The notes under the pieces are model-generated. The model ran no database searches and was not told the DNA's origin. It saw only the letters and a list, made by a program, of their open reading frames with translations. A program made the position numbers and the translations under genes. This document shows positions 1-9,184 of a stretch of 64,000 bases of DNA, piece after piece. How positions within the stretch are numbered: position 1 is the stretch's first letter; the number at the start of each line of letters is the position of its first letter. Source of the stretch: Citrobacter arsenatis. GTDB lineage: Bacteria; Pseudomonadota; Gammaproteobacteria; Enterobacterales; Enterobacteriaceae. Location of the stretch: positions 2,790,001 to 2,854,000 of the forward strand of contig NZ_CP037864.1 of assembly GCF_004353845.1 (NCBI RefSeq), read 5' to 3'.

Positions 1-263
1 TTCTCCAGATTTATCAGATGGGGATGAGGGTGAGTTCGGTATCGCTTGATCCTGAATTCCCCGTCTATCTCGCATATCAGCAGCGAGCCATCACAGGCTG
101 AAAGCGAAGCGTCCACAACAAGCAGCGCCCCCTGGATTATCCCTTCCCTGAAATGTGAACGAGATGCCCTCATGAAATAAGTCGCGGCTGGCTGACTGAT
201 TAGCTGCTGATCGAGGGAAATCCTTGTTTCAACGTAATCACTGGCCGGTGAAGGGAACCCCAT
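1..263 (-). CDS. UmuD-like S24 peptidase, partial at window edge
   Basis: The first 87 codons of a UmuD-type protein run off the left edge. It begins MGFPSPASDYVE and continues with DQQLI, PAATYFMRAS and EGIIQGALLVVDAS, which match the LexA/UmuD S24 fold. The segment ending EFRIKRY carries the lysine that in UmuD is the catalytic base. The usual G-D-S-M nucleophile motif is replaced by R-S-H-F, so the serine is present in a changed context and self-cleavage is uncertain. In the family, SOS-induced RecA-stimulated cleavage yields UmuD', the partner of a Y-family polymerase; no umuC is visible. It starts 2 bases after the stop of the 79-aa gene, so the two share the LexA-box promoter. Confidence 0.85.
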   Translation of the reverse strand, partial: MGFPSPASDYVETRISLDQQLISQPAATYFMRASRSHFREGIIQGALLVVDASLSACDGSLLICEIDGEFRIKRYRTHPHPHLINLE

Positions 264-265
264 GA

Positions 266-505
266 CTATAGCCCTTCGTTTGGGTTAAAAAGCATGAAAG
301 TACGCTCTTCCCCTTCAACCGCTGATATGTCTTTAAAGGTGCTAACGCTTGATTCGATCCAGGCATTGGCATCTTTAAGTGAGAAGTCCCAGTTAACCTT
401 CTTCAATTCCCGGACAAAATCTCTAGTCGTGACCGTTTTACGACCGCTGGGCTCCCTAACAATCGCAGAGCGGAAAGCTGTCTCAATTTCGTAATAACGT
501 GGCAT
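266..505 (-). CDS. small SOS-regulated phage protein (79 aa), function unknown
   Basis: A 79-aa protein starting MPRYYEIETAFR. I prefer this ATG to a longer start at 523 because GAGAGG lies 8 bases upstream. No signal peptide or membrane segment is seen; the middle, TVTTRDFVRELKKVNW, looks helical and could be a small nucleic-acid-binding module, but that is inference. It is the first gene of a minus-strand pair with the UmuD-like gene and is read from a region with two LexA boxes, so it should be induced by DNA damage. Confidence 0.75.
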   Translation of the reverse strand: MPRYYEIETAFRSAIVREPSGRKTVTTRDFVRELKKVNWDFSLKDANAWIESSVSTFKDISAVEGEERTFMLFNPNEGL

Positions 506-523
506 CGTCTTACCTCTCAACAA

Positions 524-563
524 TACTGTTTATATATACAGTATATACTGGCATTATACACAG
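524..563. promoter_or_regulatory. two LexA boxes (divergent SOS promoter region)
   Basis: Box 1, 526-541, is CTGT-N8-ACAG with an AT-only spacer and flanking TA on both sides, essentially the LexA consensus. Box 2, 548-563, is CTGG-N8-ACAG, one mismatch from consensus. They lie between the leftward 79-aa/UmuD-like pair and the rightward DinI-like gene, 22 to 60 bases from both starts, so one LexA-bound region can silence both directions until SOS induction. Confidence 0.85.
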
Positions 564-580
564 TAAAGAGGAGTTAAAGC

Positions 581-727
581 ATGTTCGTGGAACTCGTTTA
601 TGACAAAAGGAATTTTGATGGTCTGACCGGTGCAAAAGATATCATTCTGGGCGAGTTAACTAAGAGGGTTCACCGGTTCTTCCCCGATGCTGATGTTTGG
701 GTTAAACAATCTTTTGACATTATCTGA
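581..727 (+). CDS. short DinI-like protein (48 aa)
   Basis: The product begins MFVELVYDKRNFDGLTGAKD and contains ELTKRVHRFFPDADVWVK, the N-terminal half of phage DinI/MsgA-type proteins, which are usually about 80 aa and modulate RecA filaments. It stops after VKQSFDII. The C-terminal helix with the acidic EMFEEAD-type segment is absent and I could not find it in another frame downstream, so this is a truncated or naturally short form. A GAGGAG ribosome site lies 7 bases upstream, after the second LexA box. Confidence 0.75.
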   Translation: MFVELVYDKRNFDGLTGAKDIILGELTKRVHRFFPDADVWVKQSFDII

Positions 728-879
728 AAGTGCTGTCAGTTCTGCCATACATAGCTGCATTATTGATATTTATCAAATATGCGCCCTCCTGCTCATGACA
801 TAAAGAGCAGGCATCAGGATCAGTAGTGGTGTGAAGCCTGGTGAAGCACGCCTTTCTTGATTGGATGATAATTACTTTG

Positions 880-1122
880 ACTTGTATTCGGGCTGTGTGT
901 GGCCCATTTTTTTAGTGTTATTTGCGGAAAATACGACCCATATGTTCCTTAAATAACGATAAAGAAGTTGAGTATCATGCAAGCATTGGGGCAACTTATC
1001 GCGCCCCACTTTTTTTCAATAGTCATTTGCGGAAGATACATGGAGTGTCTTCCTTAAATTATTATAAAAGTTACTAAAGAAAAATACCCTTCCAGGCGAT
1101 CCCTTGATCGCCATTTTTTTCA
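880..1122 (+). repeat. tandem hairpin/terminator units downstream of dinI-like gene
   Basis: Three rightward intrinsic terminators occur within 240 bases: GGGC/GCCC near 889-912, GGGGC/GCCCC near 988-1018, and GGCGATC/GATCGCC near 1097-1122, each followed by seven T residues. The two intervals between them share a design: ATTTGCGGAA, ATAC, a short loop, TTCCTTAAAT, an A-rich stretch with AAGTT, then the terminator. The interval from 728 to 1260 holds no convincing protein gene, so these are either stacked terminators insulating the convergent dinI-like and tail-fibre transcripts, or tandem small RNAs of about 100 nt. Confidence 0.6.
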
Positions 1123-1260
1123 TGCAATCACTGATACCTACCATGCAGAAGAAGCCCAACCAGCCGTGACTGGCAACCATTCAATACTCGCACTATCGAA
1201 CGTTCGCCAGTCGGCCGCCATCATGCTCTTGCATACGGTCTGGTTGCGGCAATCCTGTCT

Positions 1261-2508
1261 TCACGTTCCATTTCTGTTAGCGCTGCCTTCGATTAATACC
1301 TTCAAAGATTCTATCTGTTTTTGTTGGGCCTTAATCGCCTCGATGCATAACCCAACAAGCCCTGAATATTCAACAGCAAGATGCCGGTTGCCGTCATCAT
1401 CCTCTGCACATGCAATCACCTCAGGAAGCACACTCATAACGTCCTGAGCGATTACCCCGGCAGATGGATACTCATTATCTTTCCAGCGAAAAGTAACACC
1501 GGTCAGCAAACTGATTTTTTCCAGAGGATCTTCTATGGGTTCTATCATTTTCTTCAGGTCGCGATCAGACGTTTGCGTAAGGCTCACGCAGGTCACGTTT
1601 CCGTTAAACGTTGTATTCCCGCGCACAAAGTTCGTACCATCCTGTCGCAGTTCGAAACTGTTGTTATTGGAAAAATTATAGAACGATAACGCCCCGGGAG
1701 TATTCGACGGATTACCAACAAATCCGTACTGATTACCGGACGCATCTTCAAACCGGATATAGGAGCCGGCGGCCTGACTCCCCTGTGTTTTTATCGTTGC
1801 CCCACCACCGCGCGCAACCATTCCGCCATCTGCCGTTATCTGGGCATTGAACGTCGTTGCTCCTCTGATGTAGTTGGTGCCATCACCTCTCAGGTCAAAG
1901 CTGTTATTACCCTTAAGCCCGTAAAGAGATACAACATCACTGTTTGCCGTTCCACGGCCTAAAAAAGCCAGATCGACATTGTTTGTTGCATCCCTGAACC
2001 GGATATAGCTTGTATTTGACAGGGTGTTTTGTAGCGTTATACAAGCCCCTGCTTTAGTGAATATGTTTTCATCTGAAAAGGTATTCGATGAGCTTTTGTT
2101 AACAACGTTTTCCGCGAGATATTTCCAGGACGGGCCTGTGAATGATGTGCCGTCAGGAAGCTTAACGGTAATTGTGCCCGTTGCACTGTAGACAAGCTGC
2201 CAGTTCTGTTTGTCATAATTCAGTCCACGCAGTGCTTCCGCACTCTGAGTCACCAGCGCGGCGGTAACCATATTCAGTGCTACACGCGGGACGGCATACC
2301 AGGCTGCACCTGACTGAGTTGGTCCGGTGAAATTACTCACCAGCGTCAGTGAAGCATTGCTATTGACTGTTTTCACCGGGAGCGTATAGGGAATGCCGCC
2401 GACCGTAACAACAATAAAGTCACCGTCTGCCAGTTCCGTTGTAAAAACAGTGCCGCTGCCGGATACAGCTGCAGAGTTATTCGTCAGGGAGAGTGTTCCT
2501 GCAGACAT
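1261..2508 (-). CDS. tail fibre with C-terminal S74 intramolecular chaperone
   Basis: A 415-aa protein. Residues 1-130 are a small beta-rich attachment region. Residues about 130-310 contain two related beta-repeat units with the pattern SYIRFxDA, FVGxxSNT and a FxLRxDGTN strand. The last 100 residues start TSDRDLKKMIEPIED and contain GVIAQDV and LPEVI, the signature of the S74 peptidase/endosialidase chaperone domain that trimerises fibres and then cuts itself off at the Ser-Asp pair. It is the last gene of the late operon, after the receptor-binding protein J homologue, so it probably contributes to receptor binding. Confidence 0.85.
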   Translation of the reverse strand: MSAGTLSLTNNSAAVSGSGTVFTTELADGDFIVVTVGGIPYTLPVKTVNSNASLTLVSNFTGPTQSGAAWYAVPRVALNMVTAALVTQSAEALRGLNYDKQNWQLVYSATGTITVKLPDGTSFTGPSWKYLAENVVNKSSSNTFSDENIFTKAGACITLQNTLSNTSYIRFRDATNNVDLAFLGRGTANSDVVSLYGLKGNNSFDLRGDGTNYIRGATTFNAQITADGGMVARGGGATIKTQGSQAAGSYIRFEDASGNQYGFVGNPSNTPGALSFYNFSNNNSFELRQDGTNFVRGNTTFNGNVTCVSLTQTSDRDLKKMIEPIEDPLEKISLLTGVTFRWKDNEYPSAGVIAQDVMSVLPEVIACAEDDDGNRHLAVEYSGLVGLCIEAIKAQQKQIESLKVLIEGSANRNGT

Positions 2509-2517
2509 AGGTTTACC

Positions 2518-3462
2518 TCAATACATATTTGGGAGAATAAGAATCGGCATGGTGATATTTCTGTTCCGGGTCATATCCCAGCCATTACTGTAGTAATTGC
2601 CGTAAACCCTGTTATATGCTGACCTGACGCTACCACCAGACATCACCACACCTTTAGTGCGAAGGTTTCCGTATCCTCCATTCATACGCACTTGTGCGCC
2701 CGTATAAACTATCTGACAGAACCCACCACCAATATTTTGAAAGCTATCTGTAATCTGGATTTGACGGTCATACACAAAGGGGCGTTTCCGCGTGGAAAAC
2801 GTCACCTGCCCGGCTGCATTGGTCATCGTGATACCATCGCCCCCGACAGGTGCTGTCTGGTTGAATATTACCAGGTCAATAGTGACTTTTCCTTCCAGGT
2901 CATTCCTGCCGGTATAGGAAATATCGCGAACAATAATATTGGTACCATCAAACCCAACTGACACATTTGGGTTGTTCCACTTACCAAATGGAATACCCTT
3001 TACCGGAAGAGACGCACTGCCGTTTACTGTAATGCGCCCGGACCAAGCACAGGTCATCAGCGCGGACTGGTTGGATATAGCTGTAAAGTCAGTCGAGTCT
3101 GAGACAAACAGCCCTTCGTTATAAGTCACCGCGGGCAGTAATTCCATGACATAGCCGGACCAGTCAGGGAAAAGACTCATCCCACCAATGGTTTCCGCAC
3201 CGATGACTACCCCTGAATTCCCGTTTCTGGTGACGCCAGTCATAATGGCCACATCATAATCAGCGAATGAATAGATGTAGATGGGGTTAGTGGGTACCAC
3301 GATAACCTGTGAGCCAGGAACAAGCGGTGTATTTACTGGATACTTCATTGCCTGGGATGACTCACCCGAGAAGGATGTACAAAAACTGGGGGCACGCAGC
3401 CCCGCTGTGATTGCCATCGCAGGACGCCCATCATTGTAATCAATCAGAATACCTTCCGGCAT
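2518..3462 (-). CDS. phage tail tip/fibre-associated protein (314 aa)
   Basis: A beta-rich protein starting MPEGILIDYNDGRPAM. The ATG overlaps the stop of the J-like gene as TAATG, which supports translational coupling and argues against the upstream GTG at 3471. The sequence is glycine- and serine-rich with alternating hydrophobic strands and no catalytic motif. Proteins of this kind follow J in many lambda-like enterobacterial prophages and are annotated only as tail proteins; its exact role is unknown to me. Confidence 0.75.
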   Translation of the reverse strand: MPEGILIDYNDGRPAMAITAGLRAPSFCTSFSGESSQAMKYPVNTPLVPGSQVIVVPTNPIYIYSFADYDVAIMTGVTRNGNSGVVIGAETIGGMSLFPDWSGYVMELLPAVTYNEGLFVSDSTDFTAISNQSALMTCAWSGRITVNGSASLPVKGIPFGKWNNPNVSVGFDGTNIIVRDISYTGRNDLEGKVTIDLVIFNQTAPVGGDGITMTNAAGQVTFSTRKRPFVYDRQIQITDSFQNIGGGFCQIVYTGAQVRMNGGYGNLRTKGVVMSGGSVRSAYNRVYGNYYSNGWDMTRNRNITMPILILPNMY

Positions 3463-6400
3463 TATGTCCACCTTCCGACAACAATTTTGCCGCCGCCAGT
3501 CAGATTAACAGTCAGTCCGTTTCCGTTGATGACGACAGTGTTATTAACGCCGTTAAATGCAAACGCTCCACTGTCGGCGTAGAGCTTCCCATGCAATTCT
3601 GCGTTTCCATTTTTATCAATACGCCAGCCCGCAGAACCCGCAACGAAGTTATTCGACTGGATATAATTACCAATTTGGGCATTGGTAATGCTGCCATCCT
3701 GAATAAAAGCATCGCTGATGAACACCTGACCATTGACCACAGCGAATGGAGAATATTGCGTATTGCCACTGCCACTCATCAGGACAAACTGATTGGCATT
3801 AAACCCGACGCGGGTGACTACCGGCTTACCCGCTTCCGCCAGCACCGCAATCGACATCCCGGCGTTATACATGACGCCGTTAATCCGGACTCCGGTTTTG
3901 AGGGTGTAAATCGCAGAGGCTCCGGTGGCATCAACCACGGCAGTAAGCTTGTCCTCCAGTGCAGCAGTTACATTATTGAACTGCGCCTGCACCTGCGTGG
4001 ACATTTCAGCCATGGCCTTATCGACCTGTGCAATGGTCGTTTTAACCACCAGAATATCCGCGCGTACTTCACCGTACTGCGCCCACCGGTGTTCCACGGC
4101 TGCATGGTTGGCCAGCGCATTCTGCAATGCGGCTTCAAGATTGGTATCAATGTCGCTTGTCAGGCGATCACCGTCGGCAGACGTCAGGAAGTCATCAGCA
4201 ATATCGCCCAGGTAGTCGTCAGCATTCGCATTAGATTCACCACGAACCCAGTCGGTCCAGCCTGATTCATTACCCGTTCTGTCAACCAGCTGCGCGCGGT
4301 ACCAGAACTCCTGCCCCGCCTTCAGTCCCAGTTGGGTGTATTCGGCAGACGGATAAGGCACATCCGACAACAAAAGAGGATTCGAGAAATCACTGTTCGC
4401 GGTGTACTGAATTTCCGTTTTCAGCGTGTCCCCGGTGTTTGCCGGAAATCCCCAGTTCAGGCGAATCCCCCAGTTGATCGGCGTTGTCGCAAAGCCGACA
4501 GGTTTCGGCGGATTTCCCACCTTACCCGTCAGCGTTTTCTCTTCGGAGTAGCCCCAGCCAGAGGATATTTCAGAGGCGTTAATGGCGCGCACACGCACGA
4601 GGTAGCGCCCGGCATAAATACCCGGAACGTCGAATGACGTGGTGGAGCTGCGCGGTACGTTTACCCAGTTACCATCATTACGGCGCCACTGAGCCTCATA
4701 GGCTATAGCGTTCTGCGCCTGGTCCCAGTTCACCCGCATGGTTTCGACGCTGATATTCTGCTGAACCACTGAAAACGAACTGATCACGATGTTGGCTGGC
4801 GGCGACTGCTTACCCGGCGGGATCACACTCACCGGCCGCTGGTCAATGATGGCTCCGGTATCAATGCGATCGAATTTATCCGGATCGTGATTTGCACCGA
4901 CAATTGTGAACGTGCCGTCATTATTATCAGTTACCGTAATAACGCGATACTGCTGTGCGTAGAGCTCATCAGACTCAATGACCCATACTGCCTCAGCCAC
5001 AGGCGGTTCGCTGTAAGCGGTCGTAACGGTCACTTTATTGCCCGTTATCGACTGAATGGTGCGTGACTGCGAAGCACCCGATGGAAGATTGACAATCATT
5101 CTGTCGGCTGCCGAAGCATCCGGCGCCCTGTCTAGCGTCAGCACGCGACCATTCACTGCAGAGATACGGCCTCCCAGTTCGCGCCCAGAGATATTTCGGT
5201 CCGCTACAGCAATTACATAGCCAGGCTGTGGAATGTTGCCATCTTCCCCTACATTGAAAGTAACAACGCGATCTTTGTTGTTGGTTAGAATCCCCCATCG
5301 CCCTTTCCGATTCGCTTCCGACTGACGGGTACAACCGATCGCAGTTATCTCAAGTTGATTAAACCCATAACGCGCAACCAGCGCCTGCTCAAAAACAGGC
5401 TCCATCGCATCAGAATAAGCGTTATCAGGATCAGACCAGGACACCAGCGCATTGGTGTAACGGTTCTTTGTGGTGCTGCTGGAATAGGTAAAGCGCCCAT
5501 CAATAACGTTCGCATGCGTGTATGTAAAATCAACATCTCTCGGCATATCCGCCAGTGCCACAATCTGGTCGTCGCCCCAATAGGTCATCCCGCGGAAGAT
5601 TGCAGCAAAATCACGCAGGACCGTATAAGCGTCGTTGCGTTCCTGAATGTACACGTTGCAGGTATAACGTGGTTCGGTACCACTTCCGCCTTTGCCATCC
5701 GGTACCATTTGATCGCAATACTGTGCAACCTGGTAGAGCGTCCATTTATCTATGTTGGCCGTTGTAAAACGTTCCCCAAGTCCGAAACGGTCGCTAACCA
5801 CCAGATCGTAGAAAATCCATGCAGGGTTATCGGTCCAGGCCCATTTAAATGTCCCAGCCCACGTTCCGCTATAAGTGCGGGTTTCGGGGTCGTAAATATC
5901 TGGAACGCGGATAACGCGGCCGCGAGGCTCGCAGGAGATCTGCGGGATAGAGCCGTTAAACTGGCTGGAATCGAATTCGATGTAGAGCAGCGCAGTGTTT
6001 GGATAGCGAAATTTGGCGTCAATCACCTCCGTGAAGCTCTGCAGCGTCATCGTGTCGCCGATCTTCGCGCTGTTTGCATCAGAGGTAATCTTACGCAGTC
6101 GGATTGTCCAAGTGCTGCCAGCCTGAGGTAAATCGATACGGTGGCTACGCTCGTAACCTGATGTCGTCTTGCCGGTCACGCTGGTATTGAGTACCGTCTG
6201 CCATGTGCCGCCGTCCGTCTGCAGGTCAATCGCATAATTAACCGAGTAACCGACCAGATCGCCGTCGTCCTCCTGTTTGAAAAGCGAGGGCCATTTCAGA
6301 CGCAGACGAACAGCTGAAAGCTGCGTATTGGTGAACGTGCGCGCCCACGCTGTTGCGCTTGATATCTCGGTTCCCACATTGATTTCGTTTTCGGTACCGG

Positions 6401-6668
6401 GTATACCCTGAATATATTTTTGCGCCTGAGTTCCCGCGCGAAATTCCCACGTGACGCCGCTGAAGTTTTGGGAGCCGTCAGCATTCTCCAGAGCCGTTCC
6501 GTCCAGATAGATATCTTTCGCCGTCAGTTGCCCTGCAAATTCGCCTTCTCCCAGTGCAACGAGGATTTTTGCCTTTGCTACAGATTGCAGATCATCAAGC
6601 TGTTCGGTAGGGGTTCGGGAACTGGAGCTGCCGCCCTTGCGGCCTTGTATAGCGATTGCAGTTGCCAT
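3462..6668 (-). CDS. J: tail tip host-specificity protein, lambda J-like (1068 aa)
   Basis: A 1068-aa central tail tip protein. The N-terminus (GRKGGSSSSRTPTEQ, LDDLQSVAKAKILVALGEGE) and the following beta domains match lambda gpJ. Fibronectin-III-like repeats lie around residues 620-830 (PPANIVISSFSV, YEAQWRRNDGNW, YLVRVRAINASE). A coiled region near 850-900 is followed by a GINGVMYNAG/GNTQYSPFAVV-type C-terminus. In lambda, J forms the tail tip and its C-terminus contacts the outer-membrane receptor. Here the C-terminus ends GGGKIVVGRWT, so receptor choice may be shared with the two downstream fibre proteins. Confidence 0.93.
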   Translation of the reverse strand: MATAIAIQGRKGGSSSSRTPTEQLDDLQSVAKAKILVALGEGEFAGQLTAKDIYLDGTALENADGSQNFSGVTWEFRAGTQAQKYIQGIPGTENEINVGTEISSATAWARTFTNTQLSAVRLRLKWPSLFKQEDDGDLVGYSVNYAIDLQTDGGTWQTVLNTSVTGKTTSGYERSHRIDLPQAGSTWTIRLRKITSDANSAKIGDTMTLQSFTEVIDAKFRYPNTALLYIEFDSSQFNGSIPQISCEPRGRVIRVPDIYDPETRTYSGTWAGTFKWAWTDNPAWIFYDLVVSDRFGLGERFTTANIDKWTLYQVAQYCDQMVPDGKGGSGTEPRYTCNVYIQERNDAYTVLRDFAAIFRGMTYWGDDQIVALADMPRDVDFTYTHANVIDGRFTYSSSTTKNRYTNALVSWSDPDNAYSDAMEPVFEQALVARYGFNQLEITAIGCTRQSEANRKGRWGILTNNKDRVVTFNVGEDGNIPQPGYVIAVADRNISGRELGGRISAVNGRVLTLDRAPDASAADRMIVNLPSGASQSRTIQSITGNKVTVTTAYSEPPVAEAVWVIESDELYAQQYRVITVTDNNDGTFTIVGANHDPDKFDRIDTGAIIDQRPVSVIPPGKQSPPANIVISSFSVVQQNISVETMRVNWDQAQNAIAYEAQWRRNDGNWVNVPRSSTTSFDVPGIYAGRYLVRVRAINASEISSGWGYSEEKTLTGKVGNPPKPVGFATTPINWGIRLNWGFPANTGDTLKTEIQYTANSDFSNPLLLSDVPYPSAEYTQLGLKAGQEFWYRAQLVDRTGNESGWTDWVRGESNANADDYLGDIADDFLTSADGDRLTSDIDTNLEAALQNALANHAAVEHRWAQYGEVRADILVVKTTIAQVDKAMAEMSTQVQAQFNNVTAALEDKLTAVVDATGASAIYTLKTGVRINGVMYNAGMSIAVLAEAGKPVVTRVGFNANQFVLMSGSGNTQYSPFAVVNGQVFISDAFIQDGSITNAQIGNYIQSNNFVAGSAGWRIDKNGNAELHGKLYADSGAFAFNGVNNTVVINGNGLTVNLTGGGKIVVGRWT

Positions 6669-6719
6669 ATTGCGTCCATAAAAAAGCCACCCTAAGGTGG
6701 CCTGAAAGAAGGTATTTAT

Positions 6720-7322
6720 TTATTGCTGATCTTCGACATAAATCCCGGCAGAAATAATCGCGCCGCCGATTCGCCGGCGTCCATAAAGAAGTGGTACCGG
6801 ATTACCCTGGGCTGTTGTATTTGTGACTCCACCAAAGGCATAACTGGCCTTGTTGTCCGACGATTGCTTGCTGGCGAGTCCAGTTGTCTGCGGTGAGAGC
6901 ATCTGCACAATGCCGCCTAAGGCCATTGCCCCACCGATCTGGAACATGATGTTACTCGCAGCAATACCTACGGCTGGCATCCAAATTGCCGCCGCGACTA
7001 ACGCAGCGCCGAGGATGGTCTGGAAAAGCCCCCCTCGCTTACTCCCAACGATAACTGGTGCTATGCGAATATCAGCCGAGCTCTGATCCATGACGATTTC
7101 ATCATTGTTCAGGTTACGCTTATCGCTGAACACGGCATAGGTGAGGCCGCGCTGCTTGCTGGTATTAAGAAAACGCTCGAAGCCCGGGACAATCACACAC
7201 AATGCGCGGATGGCCTCTTTTGGTGAAGCTACTGATAAACGATATTCACGCCCGAAGGTGGCGCCCAGCACGCCGTACAATCGAATTGTGCGAACCGGAT
7301 CAACATTGAGTAATGCAGCCAT
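6720..7322 (-). CDS. I: tail assembly protein I-like
   Basis: A 200-aa protein with the ubiquitin-like N-terminal half of lambda gpI (VRTIRLYGVLGATFGREYRL). A hydrophobic glycine/alanine segment around residues 108-150 precedes a C-terminal part ending near PVPLLYGRRRIGGAIIS. It lies between the K- and J-like genes as in lambda. In lambda, I acts with K, J and L in building the tail tip and is absent from finished virions. Confidence 0.88.
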   Translation of the reverse strand: MAALLNVDPVRTIRLYGVLGATFGREYRLSVASPKEAIRALCVIVPGFERFLNTSKQRGLTYAVFSDKRNLNNDEIVMDQSSADIRIAPVIVGSKRGGLFQTILGAALVAAAIWMPAVGIAASNIMFQIGGAMALGGIVQMLSPQTTGLASKQSSDNKASYAFGGVTNTTAQGNPVPLLYGRRRIGGAIISAGIYVEDQQ

Positions 7323-7354
7323 TTTTCCCCCATAAAAATTGCCACAGGCGGTTA

Positions 7355-8065
7355 TCAGAAACAGTCTTTAAAGCGCAGTATTTTCATTGTGCGCTCACGC
7401 CAGTAACCGCCATAAGGTACGCGCTGGCTCAGATGCCCATAAAGGTGATGCAGTAGCATGTTGCCTTCCAGCAGAATCCCCGCATGATTCCACTTATCAG
7501 CCTGAACCTGCATGATCACCATATCGCCTGGTTTGGGCGGCCCGTCGAATTCACGGAATCCGCACTCATACCAGCAATCCTGATAGAAGTTGTCCGGATA
7601 GTCGTTTTCCCACCAGGGATAATCGACCCGGTAATCGTGAAGCTCTATCCCGTGCGTTTGCCGGTAATAGCTCATCACCAGACCCCAGCAGTCGAAGTGA
7701 CCAAGCACAAACGGGCGCTCCAGCAGCGGCAGTTCTCCGCGTGGCTGGATGGTGCGTAAATCTCCCTCCGGCCAGCTCACAATGTGCCACGGCAAAAGCG
7801 TTGCATCGCATTGCGCTTTATCTAGCTCACTCGGTTGCGTCGTGGCATCCGGGTGACTGTGAGCGATGGCGACCACCCTCCCCCAATCCTCAGCAGCTGC
7901 ATAGTCTTCGGGGCAAAGTATAAAATTGACCTCCGGCGCCGCGGCAAGATTCCGACACGGGAAATAACGTTCAACACGGCTTTTCTGCGCCACCACGCCG
8001 CAACACTCGCGAGGATACTCAGCTGCAGCATGGGCCATAATCGCATCGATGGTTTTCTGACGCAT
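7355..8065 (-). CDS. K: tail tip assembly protein K-like (JAB + NlpC/P60)
   Basis: A 236-aa two-domain protein. Residues 1-100 are a JAB/MPN domain with the zinc motif AHSHPDATTQPSELD and an upstream conserved Glu in YPRECCGVV. Residues about 110-236 are an NlpC/P60 cysteine peptidase with nucleophile Cys in GHFDCWGLV and catalytic His in WNHAGILL. Lambda K has the same pair of domains and is needed for tail tip assembly, probably also cell-wall degradation. It ends one base before the L-like gene's upstream neighbour in the same operon. Confidence 0.9.
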   Translation of the reverse strand: MRQKTIDAIMAHAAAEYPRECCGVVAQKSRVERYFPCRNLAAAPEVNFILCPEDYAAAEDWGRVVAIAHSHPDATTQPSELDKAQCDATLLPWHIVSWPEGDLRTIQPRGELPLLERPFVLGHFDCWGLVMSYYRQTHGIELHDYRVDYPWWENDYPDNFYQDCWYECGFREFDGPPKPGDMVIMQVQADKWNHAGILLEGNMLLHHLYGHLSQRVPYGGYWRERTMKILRFKDCF

Positions 8066-8066
8066 A

Positions 8067-8822
8067 TCAGCTCCTGATCAAAGACGTGCCAGGGAACCCA
8101 CCGAACGGCAGTTCGTTGCCGTCTCCATGACGGAGCTTACAGGCCGTCAGCGTGCCGGGGCATTCATCCTGCGACGGATCGCTCACTGGGTTATTGTTTT
8201 TATCGAAATAGCGGGTTCCGGCATAGTCGCAGCCGTCGCCGGTGCGATATTTATTACGCATGCACCATGTGCATAGAGAGTGCAGCTGGCGCGTGGGGAT
8301 CATTAGTCCCTGTAAATCCATCGGGCTGGTCAGCACAAACTCAATACTTTCACCAGGCAATTCACTATTTTTGCCATCGATGTAGAAAACCCGTTTCCTT
8401 ACCTGGAGGGGATCGGCTGTCGGATTACCATCGGTAAAATTGCGCGCATCAAGGTAATGAGCGAAAGTATCGTGAATCGTGACCTTGGCCTTCAACATGT
8501 CGTCATAAGCAAGGCACAACGCGGTAATTGAACTGTCGATATTGGCAACCGTCAGTGTTGGCTGGGCGCTGCTACCGTCTGTGGAGATTTCCAGGCCTTC
8601 GATTTGATACGGCCAGGCGGCATATTCTTCTCCTTGCCACCAGATGCTTTTCGCCTTCAGCTTTGATTCGTCACCACCAGCGGCGGCGATTTCTTCTTCC
8701 GTGTGCGGGAGGTTGTACGCGTGAAATCGCAGTACATCATCAACGCCGAACGTAGAGCCATCAACTTCGATAAGCCGGACTTTATTACCGGGTTCCAGGC
8801 TTTGATAGTCTGCTGTGATCAT
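8067..8822 (-). CDS. L: minor tail protein L-like
   Basis: A 251-aa homologue of lambda gpL. The N-terminal beta domain includes PGNKVRLIEVDG and a WWQGEEYAAWPYQIEG segment. The C-terminal part has four cysteines in CTWCMRNKYRTGDGCDY and DECPGTLTACKLRHG, which in the family bind an iron-sulfur cluster in the tail tip. The start overlaps the stop of the M-like gene by 4 bases. Confidence 0.92.
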   Translation of the reverse strand: MITADYQSLEPGNKVRLIEVDGSTFGVDDVLRFHAYNLPHTEEEIAAAGGDESKLKAKSIWWQGEEYAAWPYQIEGLEISTDGSSAQPTLTVANIDSSITALCLAYDDMLKAKVTIHDTFAHYLDARNFTDGNPTADPLQVRKRVFYIDGKNSELPGESIEFVLTSPMDLQGLMIPTRQLHSLCTWCMRNKYRTGDGCDYAGTRYFDKNNNPVSDPSQDECPGTLTACKLRHGDGNELPFGGFPGTSLIRS

Positions 8823-9166
8823 GGTGCGTACGCCTGTTTGAAAGTTGCGAAAATGGTCAGAACGTTGCTGGATAAAGGCTGTGACTTGATTGATTCAGCC
8901 TCAATCCGGAAGAGCCCTGTGTCGCCAACTGGAGATGTCCAGATAAATGCCTTTGTGACGTGAGAACGAAAGAACTTCAGGGCCTGAAGCATGTCCGCTT
9001 TTTTCCCCGTCAGTGTGACTGGCCATGATTGCTTTTCAGGGTTAATGCCTTCCCCGGCGATCTGCTCATAGCCATCGCCAAAGGTTGCAGAGCGGGTTTT
9101 TAGGCTGAACGCCCCTTCCATTCCCGCCTGTATCTGTGTTCGCCAGGTGAATGTTTCGATTGCCAT
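8819..9166 (-). CDS. M: minor tail protein M-like
   Basis: A 115-aa protein starting MAIETFTWRTQIQAGMEG. I use this ATG, not the upstream 9196 one, because the family begins at this point and because 9182-9208 is occupied by a terminator hairpin. Segments RSATFGDGYEQ and ALKFFRSH are typical of lambda gpM, a tail tip component placed between the tube and J. It overlaps the L-like gene by 4 bases. Confidence 0.9.
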   Translation of the reverse strand: MAIETFTWRTQIQAGMEGAFSLKTRSATFGDGYEQIAGEGINPEKQSWPVTLTGKKADMLQALKFFRSHVTKAFIWTSPVGDTGLFRIEAESIKSQPLSSNVLTIFATFKQAYAP

Positions 9167-9184
9167 GCTTTCTCCGGACATAAA

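Noticed and set aside
3411..4265. 284-codon plus-strand frame across the J and downstream gene junction
   Set aside because: Crosses two well-supported minus-strand genes and has no start signal.
5355..6131. 258-codon plus-strand frame within J
   Set aside because: Antisense shadow of the tail tip gene with no family resemblance.
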